36,309 bases of DNA, taken from assembly GCA_938074565.1 (NCBI GenBank), contig CALJEQ010000010.1, positions 1 to 36,309 on the forward strand. Direction: 5' to 3'. Shown one piece after another: positions 15,214-23,550 of the stretch (the first letter of the stretch is position 1; every line of letters begins with the position of its first letter). Both the position numbers and the translations under genes were made by a program. This DNA comes from an uncultured Alkaliphilus sp. (GTDB taxonomy: Bacteria; Bacillota; Clostridia; Peptostreptococcales; Natronincolaceae). The notes beneath the pieces were generated by a model. That model saw only the letters and a program-made list of their open reading frames with translations, searched no databases and had not been told where the DNA came from.

Positions 15214-15243
15214 TTGCACATTGTATACACTATACAGTATAAT
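15214..15243 (+). promoter_or_regulatory. Promoter of pflBA with overlapping palindromes
   Basis: TTGCAC (15214-15219), 18-nt spacer, TATAAT (15238-15243). The spacer holds overlapping inverted repeats (GTATA-CAC-TATAC and ATACTATAC-type), placed where a repressor or redox regulator could bind. They do not look like a Rex site. The distance to the pflB start is about 90 bp. Confidence 0.5.
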
Positions 15244-15340
15244 ATATGTTAGAATGTAATTAACAGTAATTAATAAATATTATTGACAGATTTTGTATTT
15301 AAATAAAGTAATGCACTATTTTATATAAGGAGTGATGGTA

Positions 15341-17569
15341 TTGAACCCACAACAAACTTTTATAACTGGCAACTGGAATAAAGAAATTGATGTAAGAAAT
15401 TTCATTCAACTAAACTACACCCCCTACTTAGGAGATGCCACCTTCTTAACGGGAGCTACCAACAACACTACTGAATTATGGCAAAAAGTCTCTCTATTAA
15501 TGGACAAAGAAAGAAATAATAATGGAACATTAGATATTGATACAAATATAATTTCCACCATTATTTCCCATGAACCAGGCTATATTAATAAAGAAATGGA
15601 GAAAATTTTTGGCCTTCAAACTGATGCACCTCTTAAACGCTCTATTTTACCCTACGGTGGCATTAGAATGGTGGAAAAATCCTGCAAAGCCTATGGATAT
15701 GAATTAAACCCTCAAATATCTGAAATATTTAATAAGTACCGTAAAACCCATAATGATGGTGTATTTGATGTTTATACCCCAGAAATGAATGCCGCAAGGA
15801 AAGCTGGGATTATAACAGGGCTTCCCGATGCCTATGGTCGCGGAAGAATTATTGGTGATTATAGAAGAGTTGCCCTTTATGGTGTTGACAGGTTAATTAA
15901 GGATAAAAAGCATCAACTAATTTCTTTAGAAATAGAACAAATGACAGAAGAAGTAATTCGTCTCCGTGAAGAAATAGTTGAGCAAATTAAAGCACTTCAA
16001 GAATTAAATGAAATGGCAGCAAGCTACGGTTTTAATATTTCTGTACCTGCTACCAACACTATTGAAGCGATACAGTGGCTATATTTTGGATATTTAGCAG
16101 CAGTTAAAGAACAAAACGGTGCCGCCATGAGTCTTGGTCGTGTATCTACCTTTCTAGATATTTATATTGAAAAAGATCTTAAGGAAGGAAAAATTACAGA
16201 GGAAGCTGCTCAAGAATTAATTGATCATTTTGTAATGAAGTTAAGAATGGTAAGATTTTTAAGAACCCCAGAATATAATGAACTTTTCAGTGGTGACCCT
16301 ACTTGGGTAACGGAGTGTATCGGAGGAATGGGATTAGATGGTAGACCTTTAGTTACAAAAACTTCCTTTCGTATTCTTAATACCCTTTATAATTTAGGAG
16401 CTGCACCAGAACCTAACCTTACTGTTCTATGGTCTACAAAATTACCCGAAAACTTTAAAGCCTACTGTTCTAAAGTTTCTATTGATACCAGTTCCATACA
16501 ATATGAGAATGATGATTTAATGAGACAGTATTGGGGTGATGACTATGGTATTGCCTGCTGTGTATCTGCCATGAAAATAGGTAAACAGATTCAGTTCTTT
16601 GGAGCTAGATGCAACCTTGCTAAAGCTTTGCTATACGCTATTAATGGTGGAAGAGATGAAATGTCTGGTATTCAAGTTGGACCTAAATTTGAACCCATCA
16701 CCGGAGATGTTTTAGACTATGATGAGGTAATGAAAAAATTTAATACCTTCATTAATTGGTTGGCTAAACTATATGTGAATACCCTCAATGTTATACATTA
16801 TATGCATGATAAATATGCCTATGAAAAAATACAAATGGCCCTCCATGATCGGGATGTATTAAGAACTATGGCATGTGGAATTGCTGGGCTTTCCGTATGT
16901 ACCGATGCCTTAAGTGCTATTAAACATGCTAAAGTAAAGGTTATTAGAAACAAAGAAGGTTTAGCAGTAGATTACCTAATTGAAGGGGATTACCCTAAAT
17001 ATGGAAATAATATAGACATGGTGGACGAAATTGCCAGCAATTTAGTTAAGGACTTTATGGATGCCATTAAGAAAAACAACACCTATAGAAATGCACTACC
17101 TACACAATCGGTACTAACCATTACTTCTAATGTTGTCTATGGAAAAAAAACTGGTAGCACTCCTGATGGTCGAAAATCAGGTGAACCCTTTGCCCCAGGG
17201 GCAAATCCTATGCATGGTAGGGATGAAAAAGGTGCGTTGGCTTCTTTATCATCGGTGGCAAAGTTACCTTATCAACATTCTTTAGACGGTATTTCCTATA
17301 CCTTCTCCATTGTTCCAAAGGCTTTAGGTAAAACAACATTAGATAGAATTAAAATCTTATCATCCATTTTAGATGGTTACTTTGCTCAAGGTGGACACCA
17401 TATTAACATTAATGTCTTTGAAAAAGAAACTTTATTAGATGCCATGAAACACCCTGAGAAATACCCTCAATTAACTGTACGTGTTTCTGGGTATGCTGTT
17501 AACTTTATTAAACTTACAAAAGAACAACAAATTGATATTATTAACAGAACATTTCATGGTGAAGTATAA
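15341..17569 (+). CDS. pflB: Formate C-acetyltransferase (pyruvate formate-lyase)
   Basis: 742 residues. A glycyl-radical enzyme that converts pyruvate and CoA to acetyl-CoA and formate in the cytoplasm under anaerobiosis. The catalytic Cys pair is C406-C407 (GIACCVSAM). The radical Gly is G717 in RVSGYAVNF, 26 residues from the C-terminus as in E. coli. The pair of adjacent cysteines and the length mark true PFL rather than a diol or glycerol dehydratase. The frame opens at a GTG (15332), but AAGGAG there serves the TTG at 15341, eight bases on. pflA follows 31 bp downstream. Confidence 0.96.
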   Translation: MNPQQTFITGNWNKEIDVRNFIQLNYTPYLGDATFLTGATNNTTELWQKVSLLMDKERNNNGTLDIDTNIISTIISHEPGYINKEMEKIFGLQTDAPLKRSILPYGGIRMVEKSCKAYGYELNPQISEIFNKYRKTHNDGVFDVYTPEMNAARKAGIITGLPDAYGRGRIIGDYRRVALYGVDRLIKDKKHQLISLEIEQMTEEVIRLREEIVEQIKALQELNEMAASYGFNISVPATNTIEAIQWLYFGYLAAVKEQNGAAMSLGRVSTFLDIYIEKDLKEGKITEEAAQELIDHFVMKLRMVRFLRTPEYNELFSGDPTWVTECIGGMGLDGRPLVTKTSFRILNTLYNLGAAPEPNLTVLWSTKLPENFKAYCSKVSIDTSSIQYENDDLMRQYWGDDYGIACCVSAMKIGKQIQFFGARCNLAKALLYAINGGRDEMSGIQVGPKFEPITGDVLDYDEVMKKFNTFINWLAKLYVNTLNVIHYMHDKYAYEKIQMALHDRDVLRTMACGIAGLSVCTDALSAIKHAKVKVIRNKEGLAVDYLIEGDYPKYGNNIDMVDEIASNLVKDFMDAIKKNNTYRNALPTQSVLTITSNVVYGKKTGSTPDGRKSGEPFAPGANPMHGRDEKGALASLSSVAKLPYQHSLDGISYTFSIVPKALGKTTLDRIKILSSILDGYFAQGGHHININVFEKETLLDAMKHPEKYPQLTVRVSGYAVNFIKLTKEQQIDIINRTFHGEV

Positions 17570-17600
17570 ATAGAAATCATAGGAAGGTGGGTGAAAATTT

Positions 17601-18347
17601 ATGTCTATAAAAGGTATGATTCATTCAATTGAAACTTTTGGTACTGTCGATGGACCAGGAATTAGATATATTATCTTTATGCAAGGGTGTCCTTTAAGGT
17701 GTCAATATTGCCATAATCGAGATACTTGGAATATTAAAAATGGTAGAGAAGTTTCTGTGGATGAACTTATTAATGACATTAAAAAGTATATCCCCTTTAT
17801 GAAGTCTTCCAACGGTGGTGTCACCATTAGTGGTGGTGAACCCACCCTTCAAATAGAATTTATAACCGCACTATTGAAGGAATTAAAAAAACTAAACCTC
17901 CATACTTGTATTGATACATCTGGCTTTGTAGATATATCTTTACTGGAGGAAACCTTGAAATATGTGGACTTAGTCCTATTAGACCTTAAGCATATTGATA
18001 ATGAAAAACATCTTCAACTTACAGGCGTTTCAAATAAAAAGATATTAGATTTTGCAAAACATTTATCCCAACAACAAATTAAAGTATGGATTCGCCATGT
18101 TGTAGTACCCACATTAACTGACAACCCAACTGATGTCGAAAAATTAGCCCTCTTTATTAATTCATTAAAAAATGTAGCAAGGGTTGAATTGCTGCCCTAT
18201 CACTCTATGGGAAAAATAAAATGGCAAAAACTTTATCAATTATACCCTTTGGAAGGTATTCCAAACGCCACTGATGGTAATTTACAACAGGTGTCTAAAA
18301 TATTAGAAAAACATTATATAAAAATAAATGAGGATGTGGTTGCGTAA
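17601..18347 (+). CDS. pflA: Pyruvate formate-lyase-activating enzyme (radical SAM)
   Basis: 248 residues. It installs the glycyl radical on PflB using S-adenosylmethionine and a [4Fe-4S] cluster. The cluster motif CX3CX2C is C30, C34, C37 (GCPLRCQYCHN). VDGPGIRYIIFMQGC precedes it, and TISGGEPTLQ is the SAM-binding GGE motif. The C-terminal RVELLPYHSMGKIKW is typical for PflA. GGAAGGTGGGTG stands before ATG 17601. It is co-transcribed with pflB, and its stop codon lies within the operon's terminator. Confidence 0.95.
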   Translation: MSIKGMIHSIETFGTVDGPGIRYIIFMQGCPLRCQYCHNRDTWNIKNGREVSVDELINDIKKYIPFMKSSNGGVTISGGEPTLQIEFITALLKELKKLNLHTCIDTSGFVDISLLEETLKYVDLVLLDLKHIDNEKHLQLTGVSNKKILDFAKHLSQQQIKVWIRHVVVPTLTDNPTDVEKLALFINSLKNVARVELLPYHSMGKIKWQKLYQLYPLEGIPNATDGNLQQVSKILEKHYIKINEDVVA

Positions 18348-18368
18348 CCACACCCTCATTTATTTTTT
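18327..18368. terminator. Bidirectional terminator between pflA and the YvlD-like gene
   Basis: AATGAGG-A-TGTGGTT / AACCACA-C-CCTCATT forms a long stem with a single mismatch and a four-base loop; T-rich tracts flank both sides (TATTTTTT on the plus strand). It covers the 3' ends of both convergent genes. Confidence 0.85.
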
Positions 18369-18707
18369 CTTAACCCCTACTAGGCTACTAATAAATACAT
18401 TAACAACACTAATTAATATAGAGCCAATAACTGCATCTAAAAAACCTCTGACTTCTAATCCGCCTACTACGGAAGCCGTTGCCATTAAAACAATTCCATT
18501 AATTACTAATGTAAACAACCCCAATGACATTATATTGATTGGCAGTGTTAGTAAAACTAATAATGGTTTTATAAAAGTATTTACAATACCTAAAATTGCA
18601 GCTGCAACAAGAGTTGCTTCAAAACCAGTTACATTAATACCTGCCAAAAAGTGTGCAATAATATAGATTGATGCTGCACTAACTAACCAACGGGCGAAAA
18701 ACTTCAT
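18360..18707 (-). CDS. Phage-holin-4-like/YvlD family membrane protein
   Basis: A 115-residue integral membrane protein with four hydrophobic helices. It carries the family's GIVNTFIKPLLVLLTLPINIMSLGLFTLVINGIVL core (about residues 40-74), as in YvlD and COG1950. Despite the domain name it is not evidence of a phage; such genes are ordinary chromosomal genes, and in Bacillus some are linked to envelope stress. Function unknown. AGGAGGT stands eight bases before ATG 18707. It is convergent with pflA and divergent from the MogA-type gene. Confidence 0.82.
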   Translation of the reverse strand: MKFFARWLVSAASIYIIAHFLAGINVTGFEATLVAAAILGIVNTFIKPLLVLLTLPINIMSLGLFTLVINGIVLMATASVVGGLEVRGFLDAVIGSILISVVNVFISSLVGVKKK

Positions 18708-18872
18708 AATAGTTACCTCCTATTCTATGAATATTATATATTTTAATTCTATGCTATACTAATTATATAATTCTGTAAACAAAATTTTTCTTTCACAGGA
18801 TATTTATACACTTTTTTCCTACATAGGATTTTTTCATTCTTATTAACTGAATTTAACTAAGGAGGTTTTATT

Positions 18873-19373
18873 ATGATAACAATTGGAATTATCACCGCCA
18901 GCGATAAAGGTTCAAAGGGAGAACGGGTTGACACCAGTGGCCCTCTAATTGAAGAACTTCTAAAAGATGTGGGTGGAATCGTCAAGGAATATGCCATCGT
19001 ACCAGATGAAAGAGAAAAGTTATCTGAAACAATGAAACACATGTGTGATAACCTTGAATTAGACTTAGTTCTTACAACTGGAGGAACAGGTTTTTCTCCT
19101 AGAGATGTTACACCAGAGGCAACATTAGATGTAGTTGATCGCCTTGTTCCAGGAATACCAGAAGCAATCCGCATGAAAAGTTTAGCCATTACTCCAAAGG
19201 CTATGCTTTCAAGAGCAGTTGCTGGAATTAGAAAACAGACTTTAATTATTAACTTACCTGGTAGCCCTAAAGGTGTCAGAGAAAGTTTGGAAATTATTCT
19301 TCCTGCCTTATCCCACGGAATAGGAATTCTTAAAGGAGTAGAAGGTGAATGTGGTAGTGAAGAGAAAAAATAA
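18873..19373 (+). CDS. MogA/MoaB-type molybdopterin adenylyltransferase
   Basis: A 166-residue soluble protein. MogA-type enzymes adenylylate molybdopterin during molybdenum cofactor synthesis. Visible motifs are ITIGIITASDKGSKGERVDTSGP at the N-terminus, TTGGTGFSPRDVTPEAT (the substrate loop) and NLPGSPKGVRESLEIILPAL near the C-terminus. No other cofactor genes are near, so it may serve a dispersed pathway; MogA and MoaB cannot be separated safely. AAGGAGG lies nine bases before ATG 18873. A three-stem structure follows it. Confidence 0.87.
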   Translation: MITIGIITASDKGSKGERVDTSGPLIEELLKDVGGIVKEYAIVPDEREKLSETMKHMCDNLELDLVLTTGGTGFSPRDVTPEATLDVVDRLVPGIPEAIRMKSLAITPKAMLSRAVAGIRKQTLIINLPGSPKGVRESLEIILPALSHGIGILKGVEGECGSEEKK

Positions 19374-19405
19374 GTATATTTGTAGTATTATAATTTAAAC
19401 TTAAT

Positions 19406-19506
19406 AGCCTCCTTATTCTTTGTTGCTTAGTGAAATAGCAAATATTTAGATATACTAAATACTCTAAAACTACCCTTTTCTTCAACTGAGATTTGGAGGC
19501 TTTTTT
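19406..19506 (+). terminator. Branched structured terminator 3' of the MogA-type gene
   Basis: AGCCTCC (19406-19412) pairs with GGAGGCT (19495-19501), followed by T6. Enclosed are two small hairpins: TTGCT/AGCAA (19423-19427 with 19437-19441) and TATTTAG/CTAAATA (19443-19449 with 19455-19461). It acts as a terminator on the plus strand; the branched shape is unusual. On the minus strand it lies past the amidase gene and would have no T-run. Confidence 0.5.
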
Positions 19507-19514
19507 CAATGTTG

Positions 19515-20315
19515 TTATTTATTAATCAATATAACTTTATTATCCGCATCATATGTTATGGTATAGCCGAAGGCTTCTAAAAATCTTATAGGTAAATAAA
19601 ATCTATTATTTAATAAAAATCCATTTACTACTTTTTCCTCTCCACCCATTTTAACTTTCATTTGACTTTTTATAATATTTTCATTCTCTTTTATTTCTGT
19701 ATTATCCTGTTCATTATTATTTGATAGAGGATAAACTTCTTTTACTCCTTCAAATAAAGCTTCTGCTAATTTTTGTCTAAATTCATTGGTCTTTAGCAAC
19801 GCTTCTTCTTTAAAATTTGTGTGAAACCCCATCTCTATTATTAAAGCTGGCATTTTTGTATTTCTTAGTACTGAATAATAATCTCGTCCATAGTTGGATG
19901 AACTTGTATTCTCCACTACTCTAGTTTTAATTCCCCTGTCCCTAAAACCCGTTATATTTACTAAATGTTGCTGTATTATCCTTGCCACCTGTTGGGCTTC
20001 TTCACGATGCTGACTACCATCTACACCATTATAACTATGAAAAGTTTCTATTCCATTGGCTGAAGTACTGGTAGCCGCATTTGTATGAAGACTTAAAAAC
20101 AAATCAGCCTGCCAACTGTTGGCTATTTCAGCCCTTTTTATTAATGAAACTGTATCATCCCTTTCCCTCGTCATTTTTACTAGATAACCTTCGTCTTCCA
20201 AAAGTTTTCTTAATTTCAAACCTATATCCAATACGCCATCTGCTTCAATATATCCTGTTGGTCCACGATTACTGCGATCTTGTCCGCCATGCCCTGGATC
20301 AATAACAATTTTCAT
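19515..20315 (-). CDS. N-acetylmuramoyl-L-alanine amidase with C-terminal Cu-amine-oxidase-N-like domain
   Basis: 266 residues. It cleaves the peptide stem from muramic acid in peptidoglycan. The Amidase_3 domain (residues 1-175) has the zinc ligands H9 (DPGHGGQD), E24 and H77 (SLHTNAA) and the catalytic E161 (IIEMGFHTN). A polar linker with NNNEQDNTEIKENEN leads to a C-terminal ~50-residue domain (KVKMGGEEKVVNGFLLNNRFYLPIRFLEAFGYTI) resembling the copper amine oxidase N-like family seen in clostridial wall proteins. There is no signal peptide. It could act in mother-cell lysis like CwlC, or be released on lysis; this is inference. TAGGAGGTGG precedes ATG 20315. Confidence 0.85.
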   Translation of the reverse strand: MKIVIDPGHGGQDRSNRGPTGYIEADGVLDIGLKLRKLLEDEGYLVKMTRERDDTVSLIKRAEIANSWQADLFLSLHTNAATSTSANGIETFHSYNGVDGSQHREEAQQVARIIQQHLVNITGFRDRGIKTRVVENTSSSNYGRDYYSVLRNTKMPALIIEMGFHTNFKEEALLKTNEFRQKLAEALFEGVKEVYPLSNNNEQDNTEIKENENIIKSQMKVKMGGEEKVVNGFLLNNRFYLPIRFLEAFGYTITYDADNKVILINK

Positions 20316-20422
20316 TTTACCACCTCCTATTTACATTTTATTCTAAATGAAATTAATTGTTAATTATTTTTTGTTTTTTTCCATTGTATTCCTTTCATTT
20401 AATAAATTGTAAATTACACTTA

Positions 20423-20453
20423 GAATATTTAATAATATAGGAAGGCAATAATA
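20423..20453 (+). promoter_or_regulatory. Candidate forespore promoter of the second spoVA cluster
   Basis: GAATA (20423-20427) and AATAATA (20447-20453) are 19 nt apart, near the SigmaG pattern. The distance to the spoVAC start is 45 bp. The first spoVA operon carries a similar pair, which supports shared timing, but spacing is one base longer than usual. Confidence 0.35.
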
Positions 20454-20498
20454 CTATTGTAGCAAAAGGTATTCATTTACAATAGAGAAGGTGAACTG

Positions 20499-20966
20499 AT
20501 GTCTAGTCAAAAAAAGAAAAACCTCACACCTACCCAACAAAAATATCAAGCATTTGCTAAAGCTAGAGAGCCAAAGCGCCCTGTACTATTAAATTCCATA
20601 AGGGCCTTTTTTGTGGGGGGCATTATTTGTACCCTTGGCCAAGCTTTACAATGGATGTATATGACCTATTTCAAGTTTGATGAAGTTACAGCCAGTAATC
20701 CAACTGTAGCAACATTAATCATTATCTCTGTGCTATTAACTGGATTTGGAGTATATGACCATATTGCTCAATGGGCGGGGGCTGGAACAGCTGTACCCGT
20801 TACTGGATTTGCAAATAGTGTTTGTTCTGCTGCTATTGAACATCGAAGCGAAGGATATGTTTTAGGAGTTGGCGGTAATATGTTTAAATTAGCAGGTTCG
20901 GTAATTGTATATGGTGTATTTTCTGCTTTTGTAGTAGCACTTATTAAAATAATACTTAAAGGATAA
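20499..20966 (+). CDS. spoVAC: Second SpoVAC paralogue
   Basis: A 155-residue membrane protein with a basic N-terminus (SSQKKKNLTPTQQKYQAFAKAREPKRP) and about four hydrophobic segments. The GAGTAVPVTGFANSVCSAAIEHRSEG loop aligns with the same region of the 11379-11834 protein. It is probably a subunit of an alternative DPA channel. First gene of the four-gene unit spoVAC-AD-AE-DUF1657; AGAAGGTGA precedes ATG 20499. The set has no spoVAA, spoVAB or spoVAEa. This reduced content is that of the Bacillus spoVA2mob operon. Confidence 0.92.
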   Translation: MSSQKKKNLTPTQQKYQAFAKAREPKRPVLLNSIRAFFVGGIICTLGQALQWMYMTYFKFDEVTASNPTVATLIIISVLLTGFGVYDHIAQWAGAGTAVPVTGFANSVCSAAIEHRSEGYVLGVGGNMFKLAGSVIVYGVFSAFVVALIKIILKG

Positions 20967-20977
20967 GGTGATATTAC

Positions 20978-21979
20978 ATGTTACAAGGACATCAAACGTG
21001 GGTCTTTAAAAATAAACCTGTATTACAGTCATCAGCGGCAATAGGTGGTCCTTTTGAAGCACAAGGAGCTTTAGCCGAAGATTTTGATCTTCTTCACGAA
21101 GACATTTGGTTGGGTCAAGACAGTTTTGAAAAAGCAGAAAAAAGACTAATGGAAGAAGCCTGTGAAACTGCTATTCATAAAGGTGGGCTTAAAAAAGAAG
21201 ATATACAATTTTATCTTAGTGGTGATCTAATGAATCAAATTATTAGTAGCAGTTTTACTGCCCGTACATTAGGTGTCCCTTTTCTTGGGTTATTTGGAGC
21301 ATGTTCCAGTGCTATGGAAGGATTGGCATTGGCAGCATTATTAGTGGACAGTGGTTTTGCTCAAAATGCTTTGGCGGCGGCTTCTAGTCATAATGCGGCC
21401 GCAGAAAAGCAATTTAGATACCCCACCGAATATGGTGCTCAAAAACCTCCCACCGCCCAATGGACGGTGACTGGAGCAGGGGCTGGCTTGGTAACTAAAG
21501 AGGGTAATGGACCGAAAATTACCTCGGCAACCATAGGAAAAGTAATTGATATGGGTCTATCGGACCCCTTTAACATGGGGGCTGCAATGGCACCAGCAGC
21601 AGTAGATACTCTACAAAATCATCTAAAAGATTTAAATATTGATGCTACTTATTACGATTTAATAGCAACTGGTGATTTAGGCAGAGTTGGTCATCAAATA
21701 GCAGGAGATTTATTGGCTGATCATGGTTTTAATATTCCATCTAAAATACTTACCGATTGTGGTTTACTGATTTACAAAGATGATCAGCCTGTAATAGCTG
21801 GTGGCAGTGGTTGTGGATGTTCAGCTACTGTAACCTATGGGCATTTTATGAACAGAATGCGTCGAGGTGAGCTTAAACGAATTCTAGTTGTCGCCACTGG
21901 TGCATTACTTTCTCCCATGTCATATCAACAAAAAGAAAGCATTCCTTGTGTAGCCCATGCAGTTTCCATTGAGATGTAA
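20978..21979 (+). CDS. spoVAD: Second SpoVAD paralogue
   Basis: A 333-residue thiolase-fold protein. It shares with the first copy GPFEAQGALAEDFD near residue 25, SGDLMNQIISSSFTARTL, FGACSSAMEG with the conserved Cys, and AGGSGCGCSAT near the C-terminus. Many other positions differ, so it is an old paralogue rather than a recent duplicate. It is probably peripheral to the inner spore membrane, binding DPA with its own SpoVAC/AE partners. It begins 11 bp after spoVAC with TAAGGTGAT as ribosome binding site, and is followed 12 bp later by spoVAE. Confidence 0.93.
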   Translation: MLQGHQTWVFKNKPVLQSSAAIGGPFEAQGALAEDFDLLHEDIWLGQDSFEKAEKRLMEEACETAIHKGGLKKEDIQFYLSGDLMNQIISSSFTARTLGVPFLGLFGACSSAMEGLALAALLVDSGFAQNALAAASSHNAAAEKQFRYPTEYGAQKPPTAQWTVTGAGAGLVTKEGNGPKITSATIGKVIDMGLSDPFNMGAAMAPAAVDTLQNHLKDLNIDATYYDLIATGDLGRVGHQIAGDLLADHGFNIPSKILTDCGLLIYKDDQPVIAGGSGCGCSATVTYGHFMNRMRRGELKRILVVATGALLSPMSYQQKESIPCVAHAVSIEM

Positions 21980-21991
21980 GGAGGGGTGGTT

Positions 21992-22345
21992 ATGGAGAAG
22001 TTTATTTGGGCATTTATAGTTGGAGGTGCTATTTGCGTTATTGGACAAATTTTAATGGATGTTTTTAAATTAACCCCCGCCCATACCATGTGTACTTTAG
22101 TTGTATCTGGTGCAATTTTAGGAGGACTTGGTCTTTATGAACCCCTAATAAAATTTGCGGGGGCTGGTGCATCTGTTCCCATCAGTAGTTTTGGAAATGC
22201 TTTAGTAAAAGGTGCTTTAAATGAAGCAGAGCGAAGTGGTATTATTGGTGTGTTAACAGGTATTTTTGAAGTTACCAGTGCAGGGATTTCTGCCGCTATT
22301 ATTTTCGGTTTTATTGGTTCTTTAGTATTTAAACCTAAGGGTTAA
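21992..22345 (+). CDS. spoVAE: Second SpoVAE(b) paralogue
   Basis: A 117-residue membrane protein with N-terminal FIWAFIVGGAICVIGQILM, a central AGAGASVPISSFGNALVKGAL loop, and a C-terminal helix ISAAIIFGFIGSLVF. These align with the protein at 9969-10328. The frame opens at a GTG at 21986 that lies inside the ribosome binding site AGGAGGGGTGG; the ATG at 21992 is the likelier start. It is the third of four genes in the cluster. Confidence 0.9.
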   Translation: MEKFIWAFIVGGAICVIGQILMDVFKLTPAHTMCTLVVSGAILGGLGLYEPLIKFAGAGASVPISSFGNALVKGALNEAERSGIIGVLTGIFEVTSAGISAAIIFGFIGSLVFKPKG

Positions 22346-22370
22346 AACATCGATGGAAGGAGGTGTTAAT

Positions 22371-22577
22371 ATGACAGTAGGAACTCAGTTACAACAGGCT
22401 ATTGCTGGTATTCAAAGTACATCTGCTATGATGAAAACTTTTGCTTTAGAGACTCAAGACGAAACTGCTAAACAAGAATTTCAACAAATTGGATATAACT
22501 TAGATAATGCCTTACAAACATTAAAAAATAGACAAAATTATGTTAATCAACAAGAACCTCAATTCAGACAACAATAA
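22371..22577 (+). CDS. DUF1657 small protein
   Basis: 68 residues, helical, starting MTVGTQLQQAIAGIQSTSAMM, with TFALETQDETAKQEFQQIGYNLDNAL and ending QQEPQFRQQ. This is the DUF1657 pattern. Such genes sit at the end of spoVA clusters and beside DUF421 genes in heat-resistant Bacillus; function unknown. AGGAGGTG stands five bases before ATG 22371; the open frame before it is just the ribosome binding site. A second copy is at 23551-23757, and a related segment forms the end of the DUF421 protein between them. Confidence 0.85.
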   Translation: MTVGTQLQQAIAGIQSTSAMMKTFALETQDETAKQEFQQIGYNLDNALQTLKNRQNYVNQQEPQFRQQ

Positions 22578-22606
22578 TAGCTACTTTATAGTTTACTATT
22601 TAAAAT

Positions 22607-22639
22607 AAAAAACCCAGTTTTTAATATTGCTGGGTTTTT
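22607..22639. terminator. Bidirectional terminator between the two spore-gene units
   Basis: AAAAACCCAG (22607-22616) pairs with CTGGGTTTTT (22630-22639) around a 13-nt loop. T-runs on both strands let it serve the convergent DUF1657 and DUF421 genes. Confidence 0.85.
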
Positions 22640-22667
22640 GTTAATAATAAAATAAAATTTTGTTATA

Positions 22668-23528
22668 TTATGCTTTCAATTGTGGTTCCAGTTTATTAAT
22701 AATCTCTTTTATCTCTTTTGCAAACTCACTATATTTATTTTGCCATTTAGAATCTTGACAATCCATAGAATAAGTAAGAAAATCCGCCTCAATCTTTTCT
22801 AAAGTTGCCATCAATAGTTCTTTTGCAGATGGTTGTGATAATTGTAGGGCATCATTAAATACATCTATATACAACTCCCCCATTGAATCTACCTGAGCAA
22901 GGAATACATTCTCCTTTGCCAACCCCAATTTTTTAAGTTCTTCTTTTAACCAACTACGATTCAATCCTAATGTTGCCAATGGTTCATCTAAAATATTTCC
23001 GTCCAACATAACTGTTTGAGGTTCCTTCATACTACTTACTTTTATTCTTAAATCCTTTGGTGTTAATGGTTGCATTTCTCTTTTAGGTAATACAGTAATG
23101 TCTCTATTTGCCTCCATTATTGCAAACTCAACATCTGCCAACTGAAATACGTTTTTTCTCCGAAGCTGTGAAAGTAATTCTTCTCCCGTTAAACCTGCTG
23201 AATGTAGGTTTTCTTCTAGTACCTTCCCCTCTTTAATGACAATAACTTCTTTACCATAAAAATGATCATGGGCCCACTTAGACTTTTGTATTAAGAATTG
23301 TAACGCCCCTATGGCTAAAGCCCAAATTGCAATTCCTATAAACCCTAATCTTAAATTTTCTACTACTCCTAAAGCAATTAATGCCCCCATCGCTCCTAGT
23401 ACAAAAGCTGATACAACATCAAAATATGTCATACTGGAAACTGATTTTCTGCCTAATATGGGTGACATTAATATGAATGCTAAGAATAATCCTAATGTCC
23501 TTAAGATTATAGTAATCCATTCTTCCAT
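22668..23528 (-). CDS. DUF421 (YetF-like) membrane protein with C-terminal DUF1657-like segment
   Basis: 286 residues. The N-terminal three helices (IILRTLGLFLAFILMSPILGRKSVSSMTYFDVVSAFVLGAMGALIALGV, then FIGIAIWALAIGALQFLI) are followed by the DUF421 soluble domain with KEVIVIKEGKVLEENL. The last ~55 residues (SAKELLMATLEKIEADFLTYSMDCQDSKW..) resemble the stand-alone DUF1657 proteins on both sides. This architecture matches the 2Duf protein reported to raise wet-heat resistance of Bacillus spores carrying spoVA2mob. AAGGAGGG precedes ATG 23528. It is the second gene after a DUF1657 gene. The membrane is presumably the spore inner membrane. Confidence 0.85.
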   Translation of the reverse strand: MEEWITIILRTLGLFLAFILMSPILGRKSVSSMTYFDVVSAFVLGAMGALIALGVVENLRLGFIGIAIWALAIGALQFLIQKSKWAHDHFYGKEVIVIKEGKVLEENLHSAGLTGEELLSQLRRKNVFQLADVEFAIMEANRDITVLPKREMQPLTPKDLRIKVSSMKEPQTVMLDGNILDEPLATLGLNRSWLKEELKKLGLAKENVFLAQVDSMGELYIDVFNDALQLSQPSAKELLMATLEKIEADFLTYSMDCQDSKWQNKYSEFAKEIKEIINKLEPQLKA

Positions 23529-23550
23529 ATTATTAAACCCTCCTTAATTA

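Larger units (their letters stand above)
14976..15340. other. Divergent control region between spoIIA and pfl
   Basis: 365 bp with no gene of its own. It holds the spoIIAA ribosome binding site, the SigmaH-like boxes (15020-15049), the pfl promoter (15214-15243) and an isolated TTGACA at 15283-15288 without a clear -10. The stretch 15175-15310 is very AT-rich. No riboswitch-like fold is apparent. Confidence 0.6.

Noticed and set aside
18328..18666. 112-residue frame opposite the YvlD-like gene
   Set aside because: It is antisense to a clear membrane protein gene and its composition mirrors that gene; no ribosome binding site.
18360..18707. Prophage remnant suggested by a holin-like family name
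   Set aside because: The YvlD/holin-4 family is common in ordinary chromosomes and no other phage gene is near; the XRE-type gene at 5083 is also alone.
18708..18872. Riboswitch upstream of the MogA-type gene
   Set aside because: Only 165 bp of AT-rich sequence with no stable fold and no resemblance to the Moco RNA motif.
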